Part shown: positions 1 to 8,823 of the stretch, piece by piece
How the letters are laid out: each line of letters opens with the position of its first letter
Position numbering within the stretch: the first letter of the stretch is position 1
Source of the DNA: Maritalea porphyrae
Lineage (GTDB): Bacteria; Pseudomonadota; Alphaproteobacteria; Rhizobiales; Devosiaceae
DNA length: 64,000 bases
Direction: 5' to 3'
Assembly (NCBI RefSeq): GCF_030159895.1
Contig: NZ_BSNI01000001.1
Span: 62,001 to 126,000 of the forward strand
Notes under the pieces: generated by a model
What the model was told of the DNA's origin: nothing
Database searches by the model: none
Seen by the model: only the letters and a program-made list of their open reading frames with translations
Made by a program: the position numbers and the translations under genes

Positions 1-375
1 GAAATAAGACGAAATCGGCACGCAATTATCGGTCAACTTGTTCATCTTGTGCGACGCTATGCGGCGGAAATGGCCCGGGCGAAACTTAACCCCGAATATC
101 CGTCCTTTGCCTTGCAAGTGGTAGGTAAACGCGCCGCTCGTCAATCCAAAAACGCCAGATTGATATTGCGGATCAAGCACGAGATGTTGGCTGGCATGCG
201 GCAGATGTTCTTGCGCATATGCTTTTCCAGCAGGCAAGTCCCACTCAATAATCCAGTAATTTGCAACAAGCGTCGCCAGCTCTGGACTTGGGCTCACCAA
301 GGTCAGATCAAAATGCTGCAAGCTTACATGTTTTTCAATCAGGCCCTTTGCCTGATTTGGTTTCATACGACCCAT
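1..375 (-). CDS. AraC-type transcriptional regulator, N-terminal part (partial, runs off left edge)
   Basis: Reading the reverse strand from an ATG at 375 gives 125 uninterrupted codons to the window edge. The peptide has the pattern of the DUF6597 sensor domain found at the N terminus of many AraC-type regulators: PELATLVANYWIIEWDLP at about residues 31-48, then an EHLPHASQHLVLDP stretch and a GRIFGVKFRPGHFR stretch near residues 91-104. The C-terminal helix-turn-helix would lie outside the window. A second ATG (366) is possible. It is divergent from the DUF3224 gene, a common neighbourhood for this regulator type, so it may control that gene (inference). The forward ORF over the same bases is a shadow. 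Confidence 0.8.
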   Translation of the reverse strand, partial: MGRMKPNQAKGLIEKHVSLQHFDLTLVSPSPELATLVANYWIIEWDLPAGKAYAQEHLPHASQHLVLDPQYQSGVFGLTSGAFTYHLQGKGRIFGVKFRPGHFRRIASHKMNKLTDNCVPISSYF

Positions 376-454
376 GAATAGGCGTTCCCTGTCGCATTTT
401 TACAATTCCCCTTTTGCCCTTTGTGCAAGGCTTGTCTCAACAAGGAGAATATAT

Positions 455-847
455 ATGCGCATTTTAGCAGGTGAATTTACAATCGCCAAATGGGAAGAAC
501 AAAGCTTTATGGATACGCCGCTTCCCGCAAAGGCAAATGAGGCCAGCATTTCCTATATAGTGTCTGGCGACCTTGAGGGAGAACTGCGCGGCAAATATAT
601 CATGATTTACAATGATGACGCTCAAGCAAGCTACAATGGCGCGCTGCAATTTGCAGGCACAATTGGCAAGCAGTCAGGTTCCTTCTTCATTCAAGAAACA
701 GGAAAATTTGAGGATAACGTCGCAACCACAAGTTGGGTGATCATCAAAGGATCAGGCACGAGGGATTTCAAAACGATATCGGGAACAGGCAGCTACTCAG
801 CCAAAGATCGATCCGTCAATTTCGAACTCGAAGTTGAAGGCGTCTAG
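455..847 (+). CDS. DUF3224 family protein
   Basis: 130-residue soluble protein. The ATG at 455 is preceded by AAGGAG at a good distance, so the longer upstream reading (from 374) is not needed. The sequence matches the small beta-barrel DUF3224 family: an N-terminal FTIAKWEE strand, an SGDLEGELRGKY segment, and the C-terminal GSGTRDFKTISGTGSY motif typical of that fold. The biochemical role of the family is unknown. It is commonly found beside AraC-type or DUF6597 regulators, as here. Its stop overlaps by 4 bp the stop of the convergent transporter gene. Confidence 0.8.
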   Translation: MRILAGEFTIAKWEEQSFMDTPLPAKANEASISYIVSGDLEGELRGKYIMIYNDDAQASYNGALQFAGTIGKQSGSFFIQETGKFEDNVATTSWVIIKGSGTRDFKTISGTGSYSAKDRSVNFELEVEGV

Positions 848-1731
848 CGCTTTGGACTTTTACGCACTTGTTTCCGCGCCACCATCAAGCACGCCAATAC
901 AATCATTATGGCCCCTATCCACAAACTCACATGCGGCACTTCGGAGAAAAAGATAAAACCATACAAGGCGGCCCAAACAAGGGCAGTGTTGTCAACCATT
1001 GCAAACATGGATGCTGGCACATGCTTCAATGCGGTCACGAACATCATAAACCCAACAGCACCTAAAATCCCCAACGCTGCAACGCGCCATACTTCATCAC
1101 CCTGCGGCACAACGAAGTCGCTCACAAACAGGAACGGTAGACAAAACAACGCGATAAGACCTGCTTGAACAAACGTGATTACTTGAGCACTTGATTGCGA
1201 AGTTTGGTTCTTCAAAATAACGATGCTGATCGCGTAAGTGAAAGGGCTTACAATTGCCGCCACCCAACCCCAGAAGCTTCCATTGGCGTTAAGCGGCGTT
1301 TCTTGCCCACCAAATGTCACAATCATCGCCCCCGAAAAGCCAAGAACAGATGCAGCAATAAGTGTTTTGCTCAATTCTTCTTTCAAGACGACAACCCCCA
1401 TAACCGCAACCATTACAGGCGCTGTAAGGGCAATCGCGGTGACAAGGCCAAGCGGCAATTCGCCCAATGCGTAAAAGAAGGAAAAGGCCGTCAAACCGAT
1501 CATGATGGAGCGAATGAAATGGGTTTTCATTCGGCTCCAATGTGGCAGGCTTGATTTTGTCGCAAATACCAAAGCGCCAAGCAAAATCGCAGCACCAACT
1601 TGGCGGAAAAACAAGATCTCAATTGTTGGCAATGTGCCGGATAGGCTTTTGACAAGCGCATCCATTAGCGCCAATACAGCAGCCCCAGCCGATGCCAATA
1701 GCAGAGCCTGCACCGCCCCCAAGTTTCGCAT
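844..1731 (-). CDS. EamA/DMT family transporter
   Basis: About 295 residues with ten predicted transmembrane helices arranged as two EamA repeats, the architecture of drug/metabolite transporters such as RhaT/YdcZ relatives. The first repeat starts at ALLLASAGAAVLALMDALVKS and the second near WGWVAAIVSPFTYAISIVIL. The ATG at 1731 is chosen because GGTGA lies just upstream; the longer reading starts with TTG. Substrate cannot be told from the sequence; DMT members export amino acids, nucleosides or other metabolites. Convergent with the DUF3224 gene and probably a single-gene unit. Confidence 0.85.
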   Translation of the reverse strand: MRNLGAVQALLLASAGAAVLALMDALVKSLSGTLPTIEILFFRQVGAAILLGALVFATKSSLPHWSRMKTHFIRSIMIGLTAFSFFYALGELPLGLVTAIALTAPVMVAVMGVVVLKEELSKTLIAASVLGFSGAMIVTFGGQETPLNANGSFWGWVAAIVSPFTYAISIVILKNQTSQSSAQVITFVQAGLIALFCLPFLFVSDFVVPQGDEVWRVAALGILGAVGFMMFVTALKHVPASMFAMVDNTALVWAALYGFIFFSEVPHVSLWIGAIMIVLACLMVARKQVRKSPKR

Positions 1732-1845
1732 TTTTTCACCAATTTTGAGTTTCGCCCACAAGAATTGGTCGCGAGCATTAGGAAAGCCAAGCTAAGCGTT
1801 AGCCGCTTGTTTAGGCAAGGAAAATCTGAAAACCATTTAAAGCGC

Positions 1846-2376
1846 CTATTCCGGCGCATTGCCGACATTTCGGGGCAAAACGCTAGCTTTGTCTTCCTCG
1901 CGTCGCTCATCACCTGACATGAAGTCTTTGATTGATCGACGCCGATCTGGCCCCACATAGCCTGATGGCACAGAAATACATTCGCGTGGATTATCAATTG
2001 TTTTTTCAATCCGCAGCTGAACAGCTTTTTCGGCAACGGGTTTTACAAGAACTTCATCCACCCCCGCTTTGATCGCCCGCATGACCGTTCTTGGCAAACC
2101 ATTGTCAGAAATCAGTATTACCGGCACAAGGCGCGAAACAATGTTCTTATCGATGCGCAACTTTGCTACAAATTCGAGCGGGTTCTGACCGGTCAAACTG
2201 TCATCAACAATCAGCACATCAACGGTTTTAGTTTGCAGGTGCTTTATCGCACCCTCAGCCTTGGTGAACAGCGCCACGTCGCGAACATCCATCGTGCGTA
2301 ACGCGCTACGCACGCAGTCAATAATTGGCCTTTGCTCTGCGTAAATGACCACCTGTTGACTGGAATATTTTGACAT
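1846..2376 (-). CDS. Stand-alone response regulator receiver protein
   Basis: 176 residues: a receiver domain (about residues 8-125) with the phospho-acceptor region VDVLIVDDS near residue 58 and the conserved lysine in VLVKPV near 106, followed by a short tail with GPDRRRS and GDERRE motifs. That PDRRR tail is characteristic of alphaproteobacterial single-domain or short response regulators; no output domain is present. The N-terminal strand reads QVVIYAEQRP and lacks the usual acidic pair, so metal binding may be weakened. The ATG at 2376 has GAGGT upstream. No histidine kinase is adjacent, so its partner is unknown. Confidence 0.8.
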   Translation of the reverse strand: MSKYSSQQVVIYAEQRPIIDCVRSALRTMDVRDVALFTKAEGAIKHLQTKTVDVLIVDDSLTGQNPLEFVAKLRIDKNIVSRLVPVILISDNGLPRTVMRAIKAGVDEVLVKPVAEKAVQLRIEKTIDNPRECISVPSGYVGPDRRRSIKDFMSGDERREEDKASVLPRNVGNAPE

Positions 2377-2508
2377 CAGCACCTCAATTTATTGAGCCAG
2401 CATGATCAGCCTAGCCCAATACCTTAAAAATCTCGCAAAGCAATTGAGTTCACTTCTAAGGTGAACGGTAAATCTCACTTCAGTAAACTAAAATCAAATC
2501 AGCTTAGA

Positions 2509-4317
2509 TCAGCTGCTTTCTATTTCTTCTCTTAGTAGCTCAATTTCAAGCCATTGGTCTTCTTTTTCGTCCAATTTTTCCTGGGCTTGCGACAATTGGA
2601 CACTCAACTGCTGAAACTTTTCCGGATCGTTGGCATATAGATTTGAGTCAGCCAACTGCCCCTGGATGTTCGCAATTTCAGCACCTAGCTTTTCCATTTC
2701 GCCAGGAAGTGTTTCCAGCGCGTGTTTGTGCTTGAAGGAAAGCCTCTTCTTTGGTGATTTTGCTTCAGTTGCAGGTTTCATTGATTTGGCTTTGACGACC
2801 TTCTCGATTTGCTTTGGCTTTGTAACGCCATATCCGCGCAAACGAACCATGTCTGAGTAACCACCGGGATACTCCGTCCACACACCGTCGCCGTCAGCTA
2901 TAATTATTGAGGCAACCGTGCGATCAAGAAACTCCCGGTCGTGGCTCACGACCAGAACGGTTCCCTCGTAATCGGCGATCATCTCTTGCAGCAAATCGAG
3001 CGTTTCTAAATCCAAATCGTTGGTCGGCTCATCTAGGATCAAGAAATTTGAAGGCAATGACATTGATCGCGCGATCATTACTCGCGCACGTTCACCACCC
3101 GACAATTTGCCGACCGCCGTGTTTGCCTGTTCAGGCAGGAACAAAAAGTCCTTCATATAACCAACCACATGGCGCGCTTGCCCATTGATGACTACATTGT
3201 CGCCACCGCCGCCGGTCAGGGCATCTTTCAACGAGGTTGTTGGGTCAAGTTGCGCCCGCTTTTGATCTAGCGTTGCCACCTCAAGCTTGGTCCCCAACTT
3301 TACCTCACCACTATCGGGCTCCAATTCGCCAATTATCATTTTGATCAAGGTGGTTTTGCCTGCCCCATTAGGCCCCACAATACCGATGCGGTCGCCGCGC
3401 ATAATCCGGGTCGAGAAGTCAGCAACGATTGGTTTATCGCTAAAGCTTTTAGATATCCCTTCAATGTCGGCAACAATTGCGCCACTTTGGCGGCCATCTG
3501 CGACACTCAGCTTCACATTGCCGGTAGGGCCACGATGGTTGTCGCGTTTTTGCCTCAAGTCCGCCAATTCCGACATACGGCGCACATTACGTTTACGCCG
3601 CGCCGTAACGCCATAGCGCACCCAATGCTCTTCACGAACAATCTGCCGATCAAGCTTGTGTTGTTCTAACTCTTCTAAAGCCAAAAGTTCGTCGCGCCAT
3701 TCCTCAAAATGGGCAAAACCCTTGTTTATCTGCCGCGTCACGCCACGATCAAGCCAAACCGTTGACCGGGTCAAGTCGGTCAAGAAACGCCGGTCGTGAG
3801 AAATGATCAACATGGCCGACTTCATTGAAGTCAACTCCGCTTGCAACCATTCAATTGCAGGCAAATCCAGGTGGTTCGTAGGCTCATCGAGCAACAACAC
3901 GTCTGGTTCAGGTGCCAACGTTCTCGCCAAGGCGGCACGGCGCGCCTCCCCCCCGGAAAGAGACTTTGGATCAGCGTCCGGTTTCACCCCCAATTGCTCT
4001 AACAAATATGTCGCGCGATACGCATCATCCCCTGGTGCCAAACCAGCTTCCACATATGCCAATACATTCTCAAATGCAGACAAATCGGGCTCTTGCGGCA
4101 AATACCGAACGGTAACACCAGGCTGCACAAAACGTTCTACTTGATCCGCCTCAACATCGCCTGATGCGATCTTAAGCAAAGTAGACTTGCCAGAACCGTT
4201 GCGCCCCACCAACGCGATGCGTTCCCCAGGGGCAACGAACAGCTCTGCCCCTTGCAAAAGCGGGGTGCCCCCAAAGGTGAGGTGAACATCTTTTAGGCTT
4301 AAAAGCGCGGCGGCCAT
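2509..4317 (-). CDS. uup: ABC-F family ATPase, Uup type
   Basis: 602-residue soluble protein with two ATP-binding cassettes and no membrane segments. Cassette 1 has Walker A GRNGSGKST (about residue 38), signature LSGGEARRA and Walker B VLLLDEPTNHLD. Cassette 2 has GPNGAGKTT, LSGGERARV and FLILDEPTNDLD. The linker between them is rich in Arg/Lys, and the C terminus (about 540-600) is a coiled coil of the ABC_tran_CTD type, as in Uup. Uup proteins act on the ribosome or on branched DNA intermediates and suppress precise transposon excision in E. coli. Divergent from sseA across 86 bp; monocistronic by layout. Confidence 0.9.
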   Translation of the reverse strand: MAAALLSLKDVHLTFGGTPLLQGAELFVAPGERIALVGRNGSGKSTLLKIASGDVEADQVERFVQPGVTVRYLPQEPDLSAFENVLAYVEAGLAPGDDAYRATYLLEQLGVKPDADPKSLSGGEARRAALARTLAPEPDVLLLDEPTNHLDLPAIEWLQAELTSMKSAMLIISHDRRFLTDLTRSTVWLDRGVTRQINKGFAHFEEWRDELLALEELEQHKLDRQIVREEHWVRYGVTARRKRNVRRMSELADLRQKRDNHRGPTGNVKLSVADGRQSGAIVADIEGISKSFSDKPIVADFSTRIMRGDRIGIVGPNGAGKTTLIKMIIGELEPDSGEVKLGTKLEVATLDQKRAQLDPTTSLKDALTGGGGDNVVINGQARHVVGYMKDFLFLPEQANTAVGKLSGGERARVMIARSMSLPSNFLILDEPTNDLDLETLDLLQEMIADYEGTVLVVSHDREFLDRTVASIIIADGDGVWTEYPGGYSDMVRLRGYGVTKPKQIEKVVKAKSMKPATEAKSPKKRLSFKHKHALETLPGEMEKLGAEIANIQGQLADSNLYANDPEKFQQLSVQLSQAQEKLDEKEDQWLEIELLREEIESS

Positions 4318-4403
4318 GGGCTCTCATCTTTAAACTGGATTAGATATGCGCTTGGCTTTAGCATCATGATCTAAAAGGTCAAACATTTAGATGGTGCTGC
4401 ATT

Positions 4404-5249
4404 ATGTCAAATCGTCCCATTCTGATCACCGCAAGCCAATTGCACGCAGAAATTGACAACCCAGACCTGAGGGTAATTGACGGGTCTTGGCATTTGCCAA
4501 ATGCCAACCGCGATGCTTATGCAGAATATGAAAGTGGGCACATTCAAGGCGCACAATTTTTCGACATTGATGCAATTGCCGACAAAGACTCGGGATTGCC
4601 GCACACGCTGCCTAGCGCATCCGATTTTGCCCAGGCAGTAAGCGCGATGGGCGTTTCCAACACCGACAAAATTGTAGTTTACGACACTGCAGGCATGTTC
4701 TCCGCTGCTCGTGTGTGGTGGATGTTTAAGATTTATGGCGCTCAAAACATTAGAGTTTTAGATGGTGGTCTACCCGCGTGGAAAGCCGCAGGCTATGGCG
4801 TAACGGACAAACGACGCCCACCCGAACCAAGCGCATTTTCAGCAGAAAAAGACCATTCACGGATCGTCGCCCTTGAGGAAATGCGTCAACGGGTTGATGC
4901 AGCGGATTTTCAAATACTTGATGCCAGAGGCGCCGGACGCTTTTCTGGGCAAGAAGCTGAGCCGCGCCCCGGTATGCGCGCGGGCCATATGCCGGGCGCA
5001 ACAAATGTCCCCTATTCAAGCCTACTCAACGCCGATGGCACATTTAGACCAAATTCTGAGTTGGAAAAGCACTTCAGAAATGAACACGTCGACCCAACAA
5101 AACCAATTATCACCACGTGTGGTTCCGGCGTTACCGCATCAATTATTTTGCTCGCACTAGAATTGTTGGGGCACACAAATACACAACTCTACGATGGCTC
5201 GTGGGCAGAATGGGGAAGCTTGAGCGACACGCCCATCGAAAAGGATTGA
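4404..5249 (+). CDS. sseA: 3-mercaptopyruvate sulfurtransferase (rhodanese family)
   Basis: 281 residues with two rhodanese domains. The second carries the active-site loop CGSGVTA near residue 235, the sequence typical of mercaptopyruvate sulfurtransferases (thiosulfate sulfurtransferases usually have CRKGV-type loops). The N-terminal domain has the conserved WHLPN and GAQFFDID motifs. The enzyme transfers sulfur from 3-mercaptopyruvate to thiols or cyanide in cysteine degradation and sulfur trafficking. No signal peptide, so cytoplasmic. Divergent from uup; followed after 55 bp by psuK, with an inverted repeat between. Confidence 0.92.
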   Translation: MSNRPILITASQLHAEIDNPDLRVIDGSWHLPNANRDAYAEYESGHIQGAQFFDIDAIADKDSGLPHTLPSASDFAQAVSAMGVSNTDKIVVYDTAGMFSAARVWWMFKIYGAQNIRVLDGGLPAWKAAGYGVTDKRRPPEPSAFSAEKDHSRIVALEEMRQRVDAADFQILDARGAGRFSGQEAEPRPGMRAGHMPGATNVPYSSLLNADGTFRPNSELEKHFRNEHVDPTKPIITTCGSGVTASIILLALELLGHTNTQLYDGSWAEWGSLSDTPIEKD

Positions 5250-5266
5250 CCATTTGGGAAAATACT

Positions 5267-5305
5267 TATATTGCAATTGTCAGGCCAACTAGCAATTGCA
5301 ATATA
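5267..5305. promoter_or_regulatory. Perfect 13-bp inverted repeat overlapping the psuK start codon
   Basis: TATATTGCAATTG (5267-5279) is repeated as its exact reverse complement CAATTGCAATATA (5293-5305) with a 13-bp spacer; the right arm ends on the A of the psuK ATG. Each arm itself contains the palindrome ATTGCAAT. No Shine-Dalgarno sequence is visible before the ATG. Most simply this is an operator, a good candidate being the HTH domain at the N terminus of PsuK itself; a translation-blocking hairpin is the alternative. The geometry is seen directly; the regulator is inferred. Confidence 0.7.
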
Positions 5306-6402
5306 TGTCCCTTACAAATTTAGAAGCGCGGCTTCTCGCTCAAATCAAAGCTCAACCCTTTGCAACGCAAAAAGAACTGGGCGAAGCCTTAGGCATTTCA
5401 CGCGCTAGCGTTGCCAACTACATTGAACGTCTTCAGTCCAAGGGACTAATTCTGGGGCGCGCGTATGTTTTCGCGGAAACTCCTGCGGTTACATGTATTG
5501 GCGGCGCCGTGTTGGACCGCATTTTGCGGCTTCAAAGCGAAGGCATACCACACACATCTCAACCAGGGACCAGCAGTGAAACCCGTGGGGGCGTGGCGCG
5601 CAACGTTGCGGAAAACCTAGCCCAACTCGGCGAGAGCGTTAAGCTCATATCAGTTGTGGGGAATGACGACGCTGGTCGCGCTGTAATTGAAGCGACTTCA
5701 TCCGTTGGGGTCGACACAACGCTTGTCGAGCGAAAAAACATCGGCGTAACGGGTACCTATACGGCCATTATGCAGCCCACAGGCGAACTATATCTTGGCA
5801 TCGCAGATATGGGCATAATTGACCACCTTGACGCACAAGTCATTGATAGAGATTGGCAGCACATCGTTTCTTCCCGGCTGGTTTTTGCAGATACAAATTG
5901 TTCTGCGAGTTTATTGTCAGTATTGATCAAACGCTGCCACAACAACGATTTGCCACTTGCGCTCGATGCCGTATCAGTTCCCAAATTTCAGCGGCTGCCC
6001 AACAACCTCACTGGCGTCGAATACCTTTTTTGCAACATGGACGAAGCTCGATCAGTGCATGGAGATTTGTCTGCGGAGAGCTTGGCCAAACAGTTCCAGC
6101 TCCGCGGCGCTAAAAACGTCGTGATTACCGATGGCTCAAATCCGGTCACCTGCTTGTGCCCAGAAGGGATTGCAAAGATCGAAACGCCAAAAACCGAAAT
6201 TGTCGATGTTTCTGGCGCAGGCGACGCTTTTGTGGCCGGGTTCCTTCACACGATTCTACAAGAGAAATCTGCTTTCGATGCGACTAGAGCCGGTGTGGTT
6301 GCGGCCGGGCTGACGGTGCAAAGCGAATTGCGCAACAGCCCTGATTTAACAGCACAGATAGTTGCGCAAAAAGCGCAAGACCTTGCATTCCAAAGGACAT
6401 AA
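5305..6402 (+). CDS. psuK: Pseudouridine kinase with N-terminal helix-turn-helix (PfkB family)
   Basis: 365 residues. Residues 1-55 form a winged HTH (QKELGEALGISRASVANYIERL), and residues 60-355 a PfkB-type ribokinase fold with the GG motif GGVARNVAENLAQLG and the catalytic DVSGAGDAFVAGF. The HTH plus kinase fusion is known in PsuK/YeiI-like proteins. It should phosphorylate pseudouridine to pseudouridine 5'-phosphate, the substrate of PsuG, whose gene begins 1 bp after this stop. The ATG at 5305 is chosen; an in-frame TTG lies at 5296. The start overlaps an exact inverted repeat, suggesting that the protein regulates its own operon. Substrate is inferred mainly from the psuG partner. Confidence 0.85.
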   Translation: MSLTNLEARLLAQIKAQPFATQKELGEALGISRASVANYIERLQSKGLILGRAYVFAETPAVTCIGGAVLDRILRLQSEGIPHTSQPGTSSETRGGVARNVAENLAQLGESVKLISVVGNDDAGRAVIEATSSVGVDTTLVERKNIGVTGTYTAIMQPTGELYLGIADMGIIDHLDAQVIDRDWQHIVSSRLVFADTNCSASLLSVLIKRCHNNDLPLALDAVSVPKFQRLPNNLTGVEYLFCNMDEARSVHGDLSAESLAKQFQLRGAKNVVITDGSNPVTCLCPEGIAKIETPKTEIVDVSGAGDAFVAGFLHTILQEKSAFDATRAGVVAAGLTVQSELRNSPDLTAQIVAQKAQDLAFQRT

Positions 6403-6403
6403 A

Positions 6404-7312
6404 ATGAAATTCGACCTACAATTTGGCGAGCACGTGCTCAAAGCCAAAATGTCCGGCCAGCCTATTGTGGCGCTTGAAACTACGGTTGTAACCCATGGTA
6501 TGGACTACCCGCACAATATTGACACTGCGCTCGCCATGGAGCAAGCGGTGCGTGACGCTGGCGCTTGTCCAGCGAGCCTAGGCATCATTCGCGGCGAACC
6601 AGTAATTGGGATGAGCGAAGAACAACTTCGCGAATTCGCAAAATCCCCGCGTGGCTCAATTGCCAAATGCTCACGCCGCGACTTCCCAGCCCTAATCGGT
6701 ATGGGCAAAAGTGGCTCATTGACCGTTGCGGGCACGATGATACTGGCAGCCGCTGCTTCAATCGACGTATTTGCGACCGGCGGTATTGGCGGTGTGCATC
6801 GCGGCCATCCGTTCGATGTGTCCGCTGACCTACTTGAATTGGGCAAAACGCCGGTTACTGTTGTTTGCGCAGGTGCAAAGTCAATCCTGGACCTACCGTT
6901 AACAATGGAAGTGCTGGAAACACAAGGTGTACCAGTAATCGGATATGGCTGCGAAAATCTCCCAGCCTTCTACACGCGCGAAAGCGAAATCGCATTGCCA
7001 CACAGCGTAGCCAACATTGAAGAAGCAGCCAACGTATTGAACACATGGCGCAAATTGCTTAGCGACAACGGTATGTTGTTCACTGTCCCTGTGCCAGAAG
7101 AAGCAGCGCTTACCAATGAAGAGATGGAACAAGTCATCAACAAGGCAATTGCAGCAGCTGACGCTGATGGCATTCACGGCGCTGCGGTTACCCCATATGT
7201 TTTGGGAAAAGTAGTTGAACTAACCGATGGGCGTTCACTAAAAGCAAACATTGCGCTATTGATCAACAACGCCAAAACCGCCGGCGAAATCGCGGTGCAA
7301 GCTTCGCAATAA
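6404..7312 (+). CDS. psuG: Pseudouridine-5'-phosphate glycosidase
   Basis: 302 residues. Cleaves pseudouridine 5'-phosphate to uracil and ribose 5-phosphate, the second step of pseudouridine salvage. The N-terminal motif ALETTVVTHGMDYP and the conserved segments IGMGKSGSLTVAGTM, FATGGIGGVHRG and PVIGYGCENLPAFYTRES are the family signatures. The ATG at 6404 follows an AAAGGA ribosome site within the end of psuK, so the genes are translationally close. Length is normal for PsuG/IndA. No transporter for pseudouridine is adjacent. Confidence 0.93.
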   Translation: MKFDLQFGEHVLKAKMSGQPIVALETTVVTHGMDYPHNIDTALAMEQAVRDAGACPASLGIIRGEPVIGMSEEQLREFAKSPRGSIAKCSRRDFPALIGMGKSGSLTVAGTMILAAAASIDVFATGGIGGVHRGHPFDVSADLLELGKTPVTVVCAGAKSILDLPLTMEVLETQGVPVIGYGCENLPAFYTRESEIALPHSVANIEEAANVLNTWRKLLSDNGMLFTVPVPEEAALTNEEMEQVINKAIAAADADGIHGAAVTPYVLGKVVELTDGRSLKANIALLINNAKTAGEIAVQASQ

Positions 7313-7324
7313 GGTCGGATCAAC

Positions 7325-8818
7325 ATGAAGACATCAAGGCAATTGAATGAGAACTCAAATGCCTTGATACCTCAATCACCCATGGCTCGTATCCTCTTGG
7401 GCATGATCGCAGTTTTGGTGATCATCCGAGTTGCGTTTATTCTTTCTGGCACAATATTGCCGGACGAAGCCTATTATTGGATGTGGTCGCAGCACCCAGC
7501 CATATCGTACTACGATCACCCACCGTTCAATGCCTGGACACTATGGCTATCTTCCAAGCTGTTCGGTTGGAATATCTTTGCACTTCGTATTGTGCCCATC
7601 ATCACATTTGTTGCCGATTTGTGGGCACTGTGGTTGATTTCAAACCTCATCAGCAATGACCCAAAATCACATTTCATTGTGACCGCACTGCTGTTCCTAG
7701 CGACGCCCATATTTCTCACCATGAGCATGTTGGCGCTACCGGATCACCTGCTTATCCTTTGCTTGTTGTTCAGCCTCTATTTCTTCCTCAAGTTCTTTTC
7801 CGCCCGATTGGATGAGGAGGAAGCCGACTGGCATGCACTTTACCTCGCCTGCATCATGCTCGGTTTAGGCACCCTAGCGAAGTATAATGCTGTTTTGCTG
7901 GGCGCGGGTGTTTTCCTCTATGCAATAGCCAACCTGCGCACCCGCCAGATTTTTGCGCACTGGCAAGCCTATGCAGCGTTTGGTCTATTCTTGCTTGTCG
8001 TCTCGCCCGAGATTTATTGGAACATAGCAACCAAAGCATCATCAGTGACCTTTGTGCTACAAGATCGCCATGCCGGATTGCCGACCGACAACAACCTTGA
8101 AGGCTTGAAAGGGTTTTTAGGCGGCATGGTTGCGTTTCTGTCGCCATTCCTTATTTGGCCGCTCCTCAAAACCCTGCTGATTAAACCATCCGGCCAGTCA
8201 CAAAACTTGGTGTGGCTGGGCCGCGCCGCTTTCTTCGTGTCTACATTGGTGTTCTTAGGCCTATCGCTGACCACCGACATATTGTTCCACTGGAATTTGG
8301 CGGCCTATATCGCGATTATCCCATTCATAGGACTTCATATGCGCGCTGGCTGGCTCGCAATTGCACACGTCTTCTATGGGACGCTGGTTGCAGCCCTAAT
8401 CGCCTATAACTTTGCCGTATTGCCCCTACGCACCTACTTCAGTTCAGCCGACTATTTTTCAGCCCGAGCCTATGGATGGGAAGAAACGGCGGACGTGGCT
8501 AAAATGCTGGCAGATAAGCACAGTGTTGGATTTGTTGCTGGTACGCACTACACAAGTTCATCGCCCTTGGGATTTTGGATGAACGACCCGAGCGTCACTG
8601 ATCTTGGCCCATCTCGATCCCAGTACCGCTTCTGGTTTCAGCCAGAGGCCTATTTGGGTCAAGATGCCCTCATTCTGACCACATCGTTTGAAGGGATAAG
8701 CAGCGGCCTAAAAGCCAGGTTTGACGAGATTACATTGTTGCAAACCGTTGAAATTCGATCCGCTGGCAAAATCGTTGAAAAGCGCCAATTCTATTTAGCA
8801 AGTGATTTCAAGGGCTGA
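7325..8818 (+). CDS. GT39/PMT-like membrane glycosyltransferase
   Basis: 497 residues with about ten transmembrane helices. The first luminal/periplasmic loop has the acidic catalytic motif PDEAYYWMWSQHP followed by ISYYDHPP, the signature of ArnT/PMT-2 type transferases that use polyprenyl-phosphate sugars. The C-terminal 120 residues are soluble and presumably periplasmic. The acceptor (lipid A, protein or other glycan) cannot be deduced. It starts 12 bp after psuG and is probably in the same transcript, although no functional link to pseudouridine catabolism is evident. Convergent with the fructokinase gene (5 bp apart). Confidence 0.82.
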   Translation: MKTSRQLNENSNALIPQSPMARILLGMIAVLVIIRVAFILSGTILPDEAYYWMWSQHPAISYYDHPPFNAWTLWLSSKLFGWNIFALRIVPIITFVADLWALWLISNLISNDPKSHFIVTALLFLATPIFLTMSMLALPDHLLILCLLFSLYFFLKFFSARLDEEEADWHALYLACIMLGLGTLAKYNAVLLGAGVFLYAIANLRTRQIFAHWQAYAAFGLFLLVVSPEIYWNIATKASSVTFVLQDRHAGLPTDNNLEGLKGFLGGMVAFLSPFLIWPLLKTLLIKPSGQSQNLVWLGRAAFFVSTLVFLGLSLTTDILFHWNLAAYIAIIPFIGLHMRAGWLAIAHVFYGTLVAALIAYNFAVLPLRTYFSSADYFSARAYGWEETADVAKMLADKHSVGFVAGTHYTSSSPLGFWMNDPSVTDLGPSRSQYRFWFQPEAYLGQDALILTTSFEGISSGLKARFDEITLLQTVEIRSAGKIVEKRQFYLASDFKG

Positions 8819-8823
8819 CACGC

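Noticed and set aside
49-381. 110-codon forward ORF at the left edge
   Set aside because: Antisense to a clear DUF6597/AraC N-terminal domain on the reverse strand.
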